NCBI RefSeq assembly: GCF_014836405.1
Contig: NZ_JACSQU010000001.1
Coordinates: 186,001 to 250,000 of the forward strand
Length of the DNA stretch: 64,000 nt
Source: Brevundimonas guildfordensis
Lineage (GTDB): Bacteria > Pseudomonadota > Alphaproteobacteria > Caulobacterales > Caulobacteraceae
Direction of reading: 5' to 3'
Both the position numbers and the translations under genes were made by a program. The number at the start of each line of letters is the position of its first letter. Within the stretch, counting starts at the first letter, position 1. Positions 1-7,955 of the stretch are shown piece after piece. The notes beneath the pieces were generated by a model, which searched no databases, had not been told where the DNA came from, and saw nothing but the letters and a program-made list of their open reading frames with translations.

Positions 1-720
1 ATTATGCTCGGGCTGCTCGGGGAGGTCGCGACCCTTCCGACGATCCGTCTGGGTTTGAAGTTCATCCTGCTGAGCATGGTCCGCAAGAGCGAGCTGCAGG
101 ATGGGACCTGGGACGAGGTGGACTTCGACAACGCGGTCTGGTCCATCCCTAAGGAACGGATGAAGCGGTCGCGCCCCCACAACGTCTATCTGTCGACCCA
201 GATGCTCGACATCCTGATCGCTCTGAAGACCTGTTCTGGAAACTCCCGCTACATCCTGCCGTCGCGCTACGACGCCGACGCGCCCATGTCCCGGGCGACC
301 TTCAACCGGGTGACCATGGCTATCGCGGAGCGCGCCCGGGAGCAGGACCTGCCGATCGAGCCCTTCACCGTTCACGACCTGCGGCGGACGGCTTCAACCC
401 TGCTGCACGAGATGGGCTTCAACTCGGACTGGATCGAGAAGTGTCTCGCCCATGAAGAGCGGTCATCGCGGGGCGTCTACAACAAGGCGGAGTTCGAGGC
501 GCAGCGGCGGCATATGGCCCAGGAATGGTCGAATGCCGTCGATGCCTGGGAAGCGGGCCGGTCATGGACCCCCGCGCTCTCTATCCGATCTAAGACGAAC
601 CTCGCTTTCGCCCTGTTTCGTCTGGCGGGTGACAAGGAAGTCAGCGTCCGGACTGGCCGCGAGGACCACCTCGTCGGGCTCCATCGGCGAGAGACAGGCT
701 GGCGTCCCGTTAAGGCGTGA
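1..720 (+). CDS. Tyrosine recombinase (P4-like integrase), C-terminal part, cut by window edge
   Basis: Catalytic domain of a phage/island-type tyrosine recombinase; the reading frame is open to base 1, so the N-terminal arm-binding and core-binding parts lie outside. Counting from the ATG at base 4, the catalytic set is visible: Arg27 (VRKSEL), HDLRR at 124-128, His150 in LAHE, and nucleophile Tyr159 in VYNKAEF. The typical P4-integrase ending (MAQEW...DAWEAG) finishes near base 570. The last 40 or so codons run antisense through the neighbouring isopeptidase gene and are probably not original integrase sequence. Known role of the family: site-specific integration and excision of islands. 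Its 3-prime end converges on a truncated gene, so it probably marks an island or rearrangement boundary. Confidence 0.85.
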   Translation: MMLGLLGEVATLPTIRLGLKFILLSMVRKSELQDGTWDEVDFDNAVWSIPKERMKRSRPHNVYLSTQMLDILIALKTCSGNSRYILPSRYDADAPMSRATFNRVTMAIAERAREQDLPIEPFTVHDLRRTASTLLHEMGFNSDWIEKCLAHEERSSRGVYNKAEFEAQRRHMAQEWSNAVDAWEAGRSWTPALSIRSKTNLAFALFRLAGDKEVSVRTGREDHLVGLHRRETGWRPVKA

Positions 721-2100
721 CAGACAGGCCTGATCGACCAGGGTGCGAGCTCCCATATCCCGGGGCGAAGGGTTCCACCGCACTGGATTGCCCATATCGA
801 CGATCTGCCCCTGGTCGCGAAGCTGCCCGCGAGCGAGCAGCGGACTGTCCGGCGTGAAGCCATAGACGCCGTCAGAGCGTTGGATGGCGGCGCGTCCGTT
901 AAGCTCAACAATCCGTTCCGAGGGCTCCCGGACAGGAATAAGGTCAGAAGAGGCTGAACCGGGACTGACCCAGACCCGGGTGCCGTCAGCGGTCCGGGCC
1001 TGAACAATTGGCCGGCGGCCGTCCCAACTTGCAAGAGGAATGGCGACGCCGTCACAGGTGCGCTGAACCCAGGGGGTTAGAGGCCCCAGATCAAGCGCCC
1101 TGGCGCGTCCATTCGACGATACAGTCCAGAACCGCCCGTCCTTGTCGAAGTCGCCGCCAAGGGGACGGCCGAAGACGATGAAGGCGTCGGACGCGGGCGA
1201 CCAGGTCATGAGGTACATGGCCAGATCCTGGTCGGGCAGTGGAGCGCGCACGATGCCGCTGTCGAGCGCTACGAGGCTCAGACGTCCCCGGCGTATAGGG
1301 TCGCCGACCCGGACCGGGCGATCCGGTCGGGGTTGAAGATCTTCGGCGTCTTCCAGAAGTGCAGCGTGGCGGCCGTCAGGTGAGAGCCTGAGATCAAACC
1401 ACTCCCCGCGGGCCAGCATCCGCGGCGTCCTGGCGAGGATGTCCAGGACGACAAGGGTGGACGGCTCGGCCTGGGTTCGGGACTGCCGGGTCTCGCCGCT
1501 CGGGATGTAGACGGCGCTGGCGCCATGACCGCTGGCGGCCGTGCGCCACAACTGCTCCACGCGTTTCTGGACCTTGAACCCGACCCGCATGGCGACAGGC
1601 GGATCGTGACGCGGTCGGGCGATGAAGACTAGTTCAGTGGGAGATCGCCAGGCGACAGTTTGGCCGAACTGGATCATCTCCGGAGTGAACGGCGTCCAGA
1701 GGATTTCGCCGGTGGCGAGTGTAAGCACGCCGAGCTGAAGATCGTCGGCTGTCACGCGAAACACGACCATGCGGGCGCCGTCGGGCGAGAAGGGGCCCGA
1801 CAGGTGGCCGGCCTCGTGGCTGGGCGAGGCGAGGCGGATCGGCGCCTGATCCTGTGCGACGCGATGAATCTCCAGATCGGTCAACATGGCGCTGACCATG
1901 GTTGACAGATCATAGGACCCGGCTTGGTCATAGGGGCGCCGATGCTCGATCGCGACCCATTCCCCATCGGGACTGATGCGGGTCGTTCCGATGTCCTCGT
2001 GACCAAGCAGATCATCGATCGAGAAGGGGCGGGGCGTCTGGGCCGCGACCGGCCATGCCGTCGTGGTCGCCAAGGCTAGCGCGAGAAGGGAGCGCCGCAT
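562..2100 (-). CDS. Lasso-peptide isopeptidase (Atxe2-like), C-terminally truncated, probably inactive
   Basis: Periplasmic protein with a signal peptide (residues 1-20, ending AAQ) followed by a beta-propeller-like region containing repeated SPDG motifs, as in prolyl-oligopeptidase (S9) relatives. The opening (FSIDDLLGHEDIGTTRISPDG) and the neighbours (TonB receptor, FecR, ECF sigma) match the Atxe2 family, which linearises threaded lasso peptides by cutting the isopeptide bond. Such proteins have a C-terminal alpha/beta-hydrolase domain. Here the frame stops after about 512 residues and no GxSxG nucleophile motif is present, so the catalytic domain is missing. The break lies against the 3-prime end of the integrase (about 560-600). 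The ATG at 2100 overlaps the receptor stop (ATGA). I infer loss of function by an insertion or deletion at this junction. Confidence 0.7.
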   Translation of the reverse strand: MRRSLLALALATTTAWPVAAQTPRPFSIDDLLGHEDIGTTRISPDGEWVAIEHRRPYDQAGSYDLSTMVSAMLTDLEIHRVAQDQAPIRLASPSHEAGHLSGPFSPDGARMVVFRVTADDLQLGVLTLATGEILWTPFTPEMIQFGQTVAWRSPTELVFIARPRHDPPVAMRVGFKVQKRVEQLWRTAASGHGASAVYIPSGETRQSRTQAEPSTLVVLDILARTPRMLARGEWFDLRLSPDGRHAALLEDAEDLQPRPDRPVRVGDPIRRGRLSLVALDSGIVRAPLPDQDLAMYLMTWSPASDAFIVFGRPLGGDFDKDGRFWTVSSNGRARALDLGPLTPWVQRTCDGVAIPLASWDGRRPIVQARTADGTRVWVSPGSASSDLIPVREPSERIVELNGRAAIQRSDGVYGFTPDSPLLARGQLRDQGQIVDMGNPVRWNPSPRDMGARTLVDQACLSRLNGTPACLSPMEPDEVVLAASPDADFLVTRQTKQGESEVRLRSDRERGGP

Positions 2101-5057
2101 CACCAGGCCTTCGTCAGTTGCAAAGAGACGAAGCGCCCCATCACATTGGCGTTGGCGGCGTCATAGGCCACGCCCTCCGGAGCGTCATAGAAGGGCGGAT
2201 CGCGGTCGAACAGGTTCTGCACCGTAAAGGTGAGACCCGTTCCGGCCAGCGGACCATGGTCGGGCGTGAAGCGGACCGCGAGGTCGGCGGTCGTCCACGA
2301 GCCGATGCGCTTCCCGATCAGGTCCCGATAGGAATTGACGAAATTAACCGAGGACGAGACGGACCAGGGGCCGCGCGACCATGAGGTTGAGCCGCGTCCG
2401 CGCAGACCGACTGGAAAGTTGGGCCGGTCTAGCTGGGAGACTGCGGCGGAGGTCGGGGTCGGCTGCGCGTCTAACCGTTCGAGCCACGTCAGGTTCAGGC
2501 CGAGATCGAAAGCATCCGCTCCCCGGCTGAAGCCGTAGTCGATATTGAGGTCGGCGCCTTGAATCTGGACGCTGGCCGTATTGACGTAGCGGGCGTCGAC
2601 GATGGTCCCATAGGATGAGGCCGGAAATTGGTCGCGCAACCCGGTCGTGGGCAGATCGAGGATGGCCTGGATAGCAGCGAGATCCTCGCTGTCGGCGGGG
2701 TTCAGGGTTCTGACGAAAGGTGCGAGAGAAGGATCGCTCAACACCGTCATGATACTTTCTAGGGCCGGCTGGCCGATCCGGTTTTCGAAATCGGTCCTGA
2801 AGCCGTTCACGCCGAGACGCAGTCCGGGAACAAGGTGCGGACGGATTTCGAAGCCGAGGGTCCAGGTGTCGGCCTCTTCGGGCTGAAGGTCAGGATTGCC
2901 GCCATAGAGAATCATGGACAGGATCTGCTGCGAGCCGCGTGGAAGGATCGAGGGGCTGGCGCTGGGCGCGTCGTGAACCTCGCGCAGCGCGGGCGCTCTG
3001 AACGAGCGGCCGTAGTTGGCCTTGAGGCGCAGCGCATCGACAGGATCCCAGAAGATCCCGACCTTGGGGCTGGTCGTCTGGCCGACGTCGGCATAGTCCT
3101 CGAACCGGGCCGCGAGCGAAAGCTCGAGTCGTTCTAAGCCAGCACGACGGTTGTTGGCGCCGAAGACAGGGACGCGGACCTCGCCGAAGGCCGCCGCCAC
3201 CTGTCTTTCCGTCCTGACCGCGGCGCCGATGGTGGGGGCGAGACCGCTGCTGAAGCCGGTGGACTGCCGTTTGAAGGTCTCTTCGCGGAAGGAAAGGCCC
3301 GTCGCAAGTCGGAGCGGCCCGCCCGGAAGCTCCAGGAGAGCGCCGGAAACCTGGAAATTGGCCGATGCGACGCCTGTCCGGCTGTAGGCGCGCGAGTAGC
3401 CCGAACTGATGAAGTCGAGGACGGCGGCCGTATTCACCGCCTCGTCGCCGAAGGGGTTCAGGTATCCGTCCCGCAAAGGACTGAAAGACGTGGCGGGATT
3501 GTCGGCGATCGCCCCGAGCGCTTCGCGCAGATAGGTGGACTGAAGCGCTCCGGAAGAGCCGGTCCGGCTCTCCTCCGAGGCGTAGGCGACATAGGCGTCG
3601 ATCCGCCAGTCGTGGGACAGGTCGAAGGCGCCGCCCAGGCTGGCGCCCAGGCTCTCGACCTCGCCGAAGACGCGCGGCGGAGCAATCTGACCCTGGAAGG
3701 AATAGGCTATGGTATGGGAGCGGGCTCCCGTCGGCGAGACGAAAAAGGGGTTTGCGTCGGTCACCGTCAGCAGGGCGCTGATCGGAAAGGAGTGGGTTTC
3801 ATAGTTGCGCTTGCCGTACCGGGCGTCGGCTGTGACCTCGAGCCGATCGCCGAAGCCCTGCCGCCAGAGGGCGTAGCCGCTGTGCCGGGTCTGCCGCGGC
3901 AGGACGTTGATGCCGGCGCGCAGGTTTTCGAGATTGACCTGCCCGGGCAGGAAGTCGTCGGGCTGAAGGCCGACGCCTGATTGACCCGGCGGTATGGCCC
4001 AGGCCGGAATATAGCCGCCTGACGCCGGATCGAAGACGACGATGTTTCCCGGATTGCTGTAGAATTGACGGCGATCAGTCCCGCCGCGCCATCGGAGATC
4101 GGAGTCGCTCGCCAGCCGCCTCTCCGTTCCGGAGAGGGCCTCGCGATCATTGTATTCATAGGTGAGCAGGGCGTTGCCGCTGCTCCAGCGACGGCCGAAG
4201 GTCTGGCCGAACTGGTATTCCCCACTCGCCCCGTCGCTGGTGTTCCCGACCCGGATCCGCGTTTCCGCGCCGTCGTAGTCGTCCCGCAGGATGATGTTGA
4301 CCACGCCGCCCACGGCGTCGGCGCCATAGATGGCCGAGGCGCCGTCGAGAAGGACGTCGACCCGCCTGATCGCGGCCGTCGGAATGGAGGAGACGTCGGC
4401 GAAATCGCCCTTGGAGCCCGTGCCCGCCATGCGGCGGCCGTTGATCAGTACAAGCGTGGCGTCGCTGCCCAGACCGCGAAGATTGACGCCGTTGGCGTAG
4501 GTCGAGTTGGTCCCCGAGCGATCGGCGCCGTTGTTAAGGGCGCCCTCATTGGCGGTTCCGCCGAAGTTCTGGGGCGGGGCGGCGAGCAGCTGGGCCACGG
4601 TGGCTCGGCCCTCGCGGTCCATCTGGTCCCGGTCGATGCTGACCACGGGCGAGGGGCCGTCGCCGACACCCCGGATCAGACTGCCCGTAACGACGACGTC
4701 GTCCACCACGGTCAGTTCGTCGTCGGTCAGCCCGGCGCGCGCGTTCGGATCGTAAAGCACGTAAACGTTGGGGCGGGTCCGGCGGAAAGCCAGCCCGGTG
4801 TCGCGCAGCAGCGCAGCCAGCCCCGCTTCTGCGCTGTAGTCGCCCTGCACGCCGGGAGAGGTGCGGCCCTCCACAAGGGCGGCAGGATAGAGAATCTGGA
4901 GGCGGCTCTGCTCGACGAAGACGCTCAGGGTCCGGGCGAGAGGGCCGGCGGGCGCATCATACCGCCGCACGGCGTCCGCGCCCTGGGCCCAGGCCGGCGC
5001 GACGCAGGCTAAAAGGGCGGTTGATAGTGCTGTCGTCGTCCCCAATCCGATACGCAT
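2100..5057 (-). CDS. TonB-dependent receptor with N-terminal STN signalling domain
   Basis: Outer-membrane active transporter of 985 residues. A signal peptide (about 1-24) precedes an STN (secretin/TonB short N-terminal) domain at about 30-95, which in FecA-type systems contacts the periplasmic end of FecR. A TonB-box-like stretch (DDVVVTGS, near 118) and the plug domain follow to about 250. The rest is beta-barrel, ending in the aromatic LTKAW typical of barrel assembly. The order ECF sigma, FecR, receptor, isopeptidase on one strand is the known arrangement of proteobacterial lasso-peptide uptake/signalling loci, so the ligand is probably a lasso peptide; the sequence alone does not prove this. 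No biosynthetic A, B or C genes are visible in the window. Confidence 0.88.
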   Translation of the reverse strand: MRIGLGTTTALSTALLACVAPAWAQGADAVRRYDAPAGPLARTLSVFVEQSRLQILYPAALVEGRTSPGVQGDYSAEAGLAALLRDTGLAFRRTRPNVYVLYDPNARAGLTDDELTVVDDVVVTGSLIRGVGDGPSPVVSIDRDQMDREGRATVAQLLAAPPQNFGGTANEGALNNGADRSGTNSTYANGVNLRGLGSDATLVLINGRRMAGTGSKGDFADVSSIPTAAIRRVDVLLDGASAIYGADAVGGVVNIILRDDYDGAETRIRVGNTSDGASGEYQFGQTFGRRWSSGNALLTYEYNDREALSGTERRLASDSDLRWRGGTDRRQFYSNPGNIVVFDPASGGYIPAWAIPPGQSGVGLQPDDFLPGQVNLENLRAGINVLPRQTRHSGYALWRQGFGDRLEVTADARYGKRNYETHSFPISALLTVTDANPFFVSPTGARSHTIAYSFQGQIAPPRVFGEVESLGASLGGAFDLSHDWRIDAYVAYASEESRTGSSGALQSTYLREALGAIADNPATSFSPLRDGYLNPFGDEAVNTAAVLDFISSGYSRAYSRTGVASANFQVSGALLELPGGPLRLATGLSFREETFKRQSTGFSSGLAPTIGAAVRTERQVAAAFGEVRVPVFGANNRRAGLERLELSLAARFEDYADVGQTTSPKVGIFWDPVDALRLKANYGRSFRAPALREVHDAPSASPSILPRGSQQILSMILYGGNPDLQPEEADTWTLGFEIRPHLVPGLRLGVNGFRTDFENRIGQPALESIMTVLSDPSLAPFVRTLNPADSEDLAAIQAILDLPTTGLRDQFPASSYGTIVDARYVNTASVQIQGADLNIDYGFSRGADAFDLGLNLTWLERLDAQPTPTSAAVSQLDRPNFPVGLRGRGSTSWSRGPWSVSSSVNFVNSYRDLIGKRIGSWTTADLAVRFTPDHGPLAGTGLTFTVQNLFDRDPPFYDAPEGVAYDAANANVMGRFVSLQLTKAW

Positions 5058-5150
5058 GATCTTCCCCGTTTGCTCCTCCCGCGTGGTGCGGGACGGGCAG
5101 AGACGCCGGGAAGGCGCGGGCCCCCTAACTCCACCTAAAGATTATTTTCC

Positions 5151-6131
5151 TCAGGTTATCGGCGCCTCAAGAATGATGGCGCCGTCGGCGCCCGTGGATG
5201 CTGTGACGCCGTAGAGGTCAGAAAGCGCGGCGATGAAGGCGTCGGTGTCGCCTGTGTCGAAGGCGCCGCTGACGGGAATCTGCGCGATGCCCGCGTCCTT
5301 CAGTTCGATCCGACGGTCGCTGTACCGGCTGACCTCAGCGATCGCCTCCTGGATCGGCGTTGCGGCGAAGATCAGCCGTCCCGTGGTCCAGCTGGTTTCA
5401 CGGGCCGCGTCGACCGACTGGACCTGCGGACTTCTTCGGGCGGTGACGACCTGCTGGCCCGGCGTCAAGGACCAGGCGGGCTTGGACATGCCGGAGGTCC
5501 CTACGTCGACGCGGCCCTCGATCAGGGTGACCTTCGCGCCCTGGCCCAGCTTCCGGACATCGAACCGCGTGCCGACGGCGGTGACGGTGGTGTCGCCGGC
5601 GGCGACGATGAAGGGGCGGGCCGGGTCGCCCTCAACGTCGAAGAAGGCCTGGCCGGAGATCAGGATCACGGATCGGCGGTCTGAGCGCAGGCGGACCTCC
5701 ACCCGGCTGTTGGTGTCGAGGACGACCTGGGATCCGTCGGCCAGACGCAGGGAACGCTGCTCGCCGACGCCGGTGGCGTAGGCCTGCGGCCGGTTCAGGG
5801 TCCAGACCGAGACCAGCCCTAGGGCGGCGAGCGCCATGGCGCCGGCTGCGATCGGCTTCCACAGGCGCGACACCATGTGGCGGGCCCGCACCCTCGGCGG
5901 GGCCTGGCCCAGGGCTTCCGCCGTCAGGGCGGCGATGTCGGGATCCTCGGCAAGCGTCCGACTCGTGTCCCAGGCCTTCTCGACGCGCTCGTAGGCGCGG
6001 GCATTGTCCGGGTCTTTCCGCCATTCGAAGAAGTCGTGGATATCGGTCGTCGACACGCGCTTCTGACCGAGACGGGCGAACCATGTCGCGGCTTCGTGCC
6101 GCCGGGCGTCCCGTTCCTTATCGATCGTCAT
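5151..6131 (-). CDS. FecR-type anti-sigma factor / sigma regulator
   Basis: Inner-membrane sigma regulator of 326 residues. The cytoplasmic N-terminal part holds the DUF4880-like motif (ATWFARLGQ, FFEWRKDPDNARAYERVEKAWD), followed by a single membrane segment near 92-112 and the periplasmic FecR domain (LADGSQVVLDTNSR, RPFIVAAG, VTAVGTRFDVR). The C-terminal part contains the secretin-like fold that meets the receptor STN domain. It lies five bases after the sigma gene and just before the receptor, so the three genes form a surface-signalling unit: ligand at the receptor, signal to FecR, release of the sigma factor. Confidence 0.9.
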   Translation of the reverse strand: MTIDKERDARRHEAATWFARLGQKRVSTTDIHDFFEWRKDPDNARAYERVEKAWDTSRTLAEDPDIAALTAEALGQAPPRVRARHMVSRLWKPIAAGAMALAALGLVSVWTLNRPQAYATGVGEQRSLRLADGSQVVLDTNSRVEVRLRSDRRSVILISGQAFFDVEGDPARPFIVAAGDTTVTAVGTRFDVRKLGQGAKVTLIEGRVDVGTSGMSKPAWSLTPGQQVVTARRSPQVQSVDAARETSWTTGRLIFAATPIQEAIAEVSRYSDRRIELKDAGIAQIPVSGAFDTGDTDAFIAALSDLYGVTASTGADGAIILEAPIT

Positions 6132-6136
6132 CCCGC

Positions 6137-6628
6137 CTATCCGTCCAGTTGCTCGACGCAGTGCTGCAACGCCTTAGACATACGCCACTCCACCGCCTTG
6201 ACGCTCAACCCGCGGGCGGCGGCGATCTCAGGATAGCTCATACCGGCAAAACGGCTCAGGACGAAAACTTCACGGTAGAGGGCGGGCATGGTCAGAACCG
6301 CCTGCTTCATCATCAGCGCTTCGACTTGATCGGCCGCTTCGCCCGGGTCGGCGGCTTCCGTAAAGGTCTCTGTCGTTCCCCGTCGTTTGCGTCGGCGGCT
6401 CTCGTCCCGGACCACGTTCATGGCGATCCGCAGGAGGAAGGCCCGGGGATGCCGGATGAGACCGGCCGAATAGGGGGCGGCGCGGATGTAGGTTTCCTGG
6501 ACCACGTCTGCGGCCTGATCCGGGTCGACGTGGGCCCGCAGCCTGCCGTCAAGCCAACGCGCATACTGGCGATAGAGGGCGTTCAGGCCCTCCAGCGCAT
6601 CCGCTTTCAATTCCTTGACGTCGCTCAC
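6137..6628 (-). CDS. ECF RNA polymerase sigma factor (FecI-like)
   Basis: A 163-residue ECF sigma factor with region 2 (ALYRQYARWLDGRL, then DVVQETYIRA) and region 4 (LPALYREVF-type helix, then GMSYPEIAAARGLSVKAVEWRMSKAL, the helix-turn-helix). The start is GTG at 6628, preceded on the minus strand by a clear GGGAGG ribosome site. It is the first gene of the sigma-FecR-receptor-isopeptidase unit. By analogy with FecI it should direct transcription of the receptor gene in response to the receptor ligand. Confidence 0.9.
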   Translation of the reverse strand: MSDVKELKADALEGLNALYRQYARWLDGRLRAHVDPDQAADVVQETYIRAAPYSAGLIRHPRAFLLRIAMNVVRDESRRRKRRGTTETFTEAADPGEAADQVEALMMKQAVLTMPALYREVFVLSRFAGMSYPEIAAARGLSVKAVEWRMSKALQHCVEQLDG

Positions 6629-7104
6629 GTCGACCTCCCGCCTCCAGGGCGGGCCGGGAATCCCGTGGGTCTTGGTCAGCCATGATCATCCGGACGCAGG
6701 ACGTAGCCTGCGCCAGGTACGACGACAGCTCACGCAGCAATTGCGCTTTCCAAATCCGAGTCCGCAAAGGGGATTCCAAGCCCCTGTCGGCGCCAGGGCC
6801 GACGCCCAAGCATGAATCAAACCGAATCCGGACGCAAGGCGAGGGGGTCGGGCGTTGGAATCCTCGCGGAACGAGGCCCGCTATCTGCCAACGGAGCGCC
6901 GCCTTGCCCGAAGGGCCCCCGGCTCCAGCTCCGCGCCTGTTTCGCGGCGCCCGACGCCCAATCCTTAGGCGGGGGCCGCTCCGGGTTCAACCATGTGATG
7001 GAGGTTATTCCGCAGAGAAGTTGCGGTCTGACCGCAACTCTTAGGCGTAGAGAATCGCCGTTATCGCCGTGTACGGACGGAGCAGCAGCCGGTGGGGGGA
7101 AGGA
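6629..7104. other. Intergenic region between ECF sigma and LuxR-type gene
   Basis: About 475 bases between two divergently transcribed genes. Overlapping small frames exist, but none has a convincing start, ribosome site or recognisable product. I looked specifically for a lasso-peptide precursor and saw nothing I could support. The region must hold the promoters of both flanking genes, but I cannot place them with confidence. Confidence 0.5.
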
Positions 7105-7347
7105 ATGGACGCCAACCTGAACAGCCAGACCGCATGGACGGTCACGCCCGGATTGAGCCCGCGCGAGCTCGAATGTCTCGCTTGGGTCAGCCAGGGCAAG
7201 AGCTCGACCGACATCGGAGCCATATTGGGCCTGTCAGCTCGCACGGTGGATAGCTATCTCGAGAAGGCAGCGTCCAAACTGGGCGTGCGTACGCGGATAG
7301 AGGCGGTGGCTGTGGGGGTGAGGCGAGGTCTCATCGAGGTGGACTAA
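7105..7347 (+). CDS. Small LuxR-type HTH DNA-binding protein
   Basis: An 80-residue protein consisting almost only of a LuxR/GerE helix-turn-helix: LSPRELECLAWVSQGKSSTDIG followed by LSARTVDSYLEKAASKLGVRTRIEAVAVGVRRG. There is no receiver, autoinducer or PAS domain. I chose the ATG at 7105 because GGGGGGAAGG lies directly upstream; a GTG at 7069 in the same frame is the alternative. Stand-alone HTH proteins of this kind occur in Caulobacterales and act as small transcription factors. Its target is unknown; divergence from the sigma gene suggests a possible link to that locus. Confidence 0.75.
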   Translation: MDANLNSQTAWTVTPGLSPRELECLAWVSQGKSSTDIGAILGLSARTVDSYLEKAASKLGVRTRIEAVAVGVRRGLIEVD

Positions 7348-7955
7348 GCGGAGGGTAGGCCTTGAGCCGCCCTTCTTCAGTCTGTTGAGGCTGACCTATA
7401 CGTGGAACTGGCCTGCCGCTGGGGCATCCGTTGAGATTGAATGCCTATGAGTTGTATGTGTAATTTTGTTCCGCCTTAGAACCCTGCTGGTTCCTCTACA
7501 AGGTGCTGAAGCGGAGCGGGCCGTCTCCAGAGCTGACCTCTGTTGGGGACGTATTCTGCAAGGGCCGCCTCGTCGCGCAATTCGCGACGATCACCACCAA
7601 GACCGAAATAAAGGAAGTTGGCGAGGCGAGTTTCTGGCTGGTCTGATTGGCGAGGGCGGGGCGCGGGGTAGTCGGACCACTGCGGATGACCAGCTTATGG
7701 GACTGGACTGCGTCAGATGGGGCTGGCGAGAGTCGTCATTTCTTACTTGGGTCAAGACTCCTGCCAGCCAGGCGGCGATAAGGCTTGGTTATCACGGCGC
7801 TGGAGTTTGGATTGGCGGCCCGGAAGGGCGGGCCGTAGTGTTTTTTTTGCAGCCTACCAGGGACGCGAAATAGGTCCCGATATGGAAGCTTCCTGACAAT
7901 AGGCGGGGGCGCGCATATTTTAGGCAAACGACAATAGTGGGCGTTGGAGGGGAAG
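7348..7955 (+). other. Operon leader region with a possible gene remnant
   Basis: About 600 bases before the first Rieske gene. An open stretch at 7464-7646 (usable GTG at 7503; product includes VFCKGRLVAQF and ITTKTEIKEVGE) has coding-like codon use but no ATG, no clear ribosome site and no family I recognise; it may be a fragment. The rest lacks supported genes. A LysR-type box lies at 7777-7793, so the promoter of the catabolic operon should lie between it and the TTG start at 7956. Confidence 0.45.
7777..7793. promoter_or_regulatory. LysR-type box GATAA-N7-TTATC upstream of catabolic operon
   Basis: Perfect inverted repeat with the LysR-family T-N11-A geometry, core ATAA-N7-TTAT at 7778-7792, about 165 bases before the dioxygenase alpha gene. 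The same core recurs at 25706 (before the second operon) and at 32960 (in the LysR promoter region). Binding by the LysR protein at 33090 is inferred. Confidence 0.65.

Noticed and set aside
4065-5012. Plus-strand 315-residue frame inside the first TonB receptor
   Set aside because: Antisense to a clear receptor plug region, with composition typical of GC-rich shadow frames and no recognisable motif.
6629-7104. Possible lasso-peptide precursor gene beside the uptake genes
   Set aside because: No small frame has a leader-like sequence, ring-forming Asp/Glu at the right spacing or a ribosome site that I could support.
7466-7873. 135-residue plus-strand frame before the dioxygenase alpha gene
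   Set aside because: Starts at a TTG without a ribosome site, and coding-like sequence in this stretch is in a different frame and only about 50 codons long.
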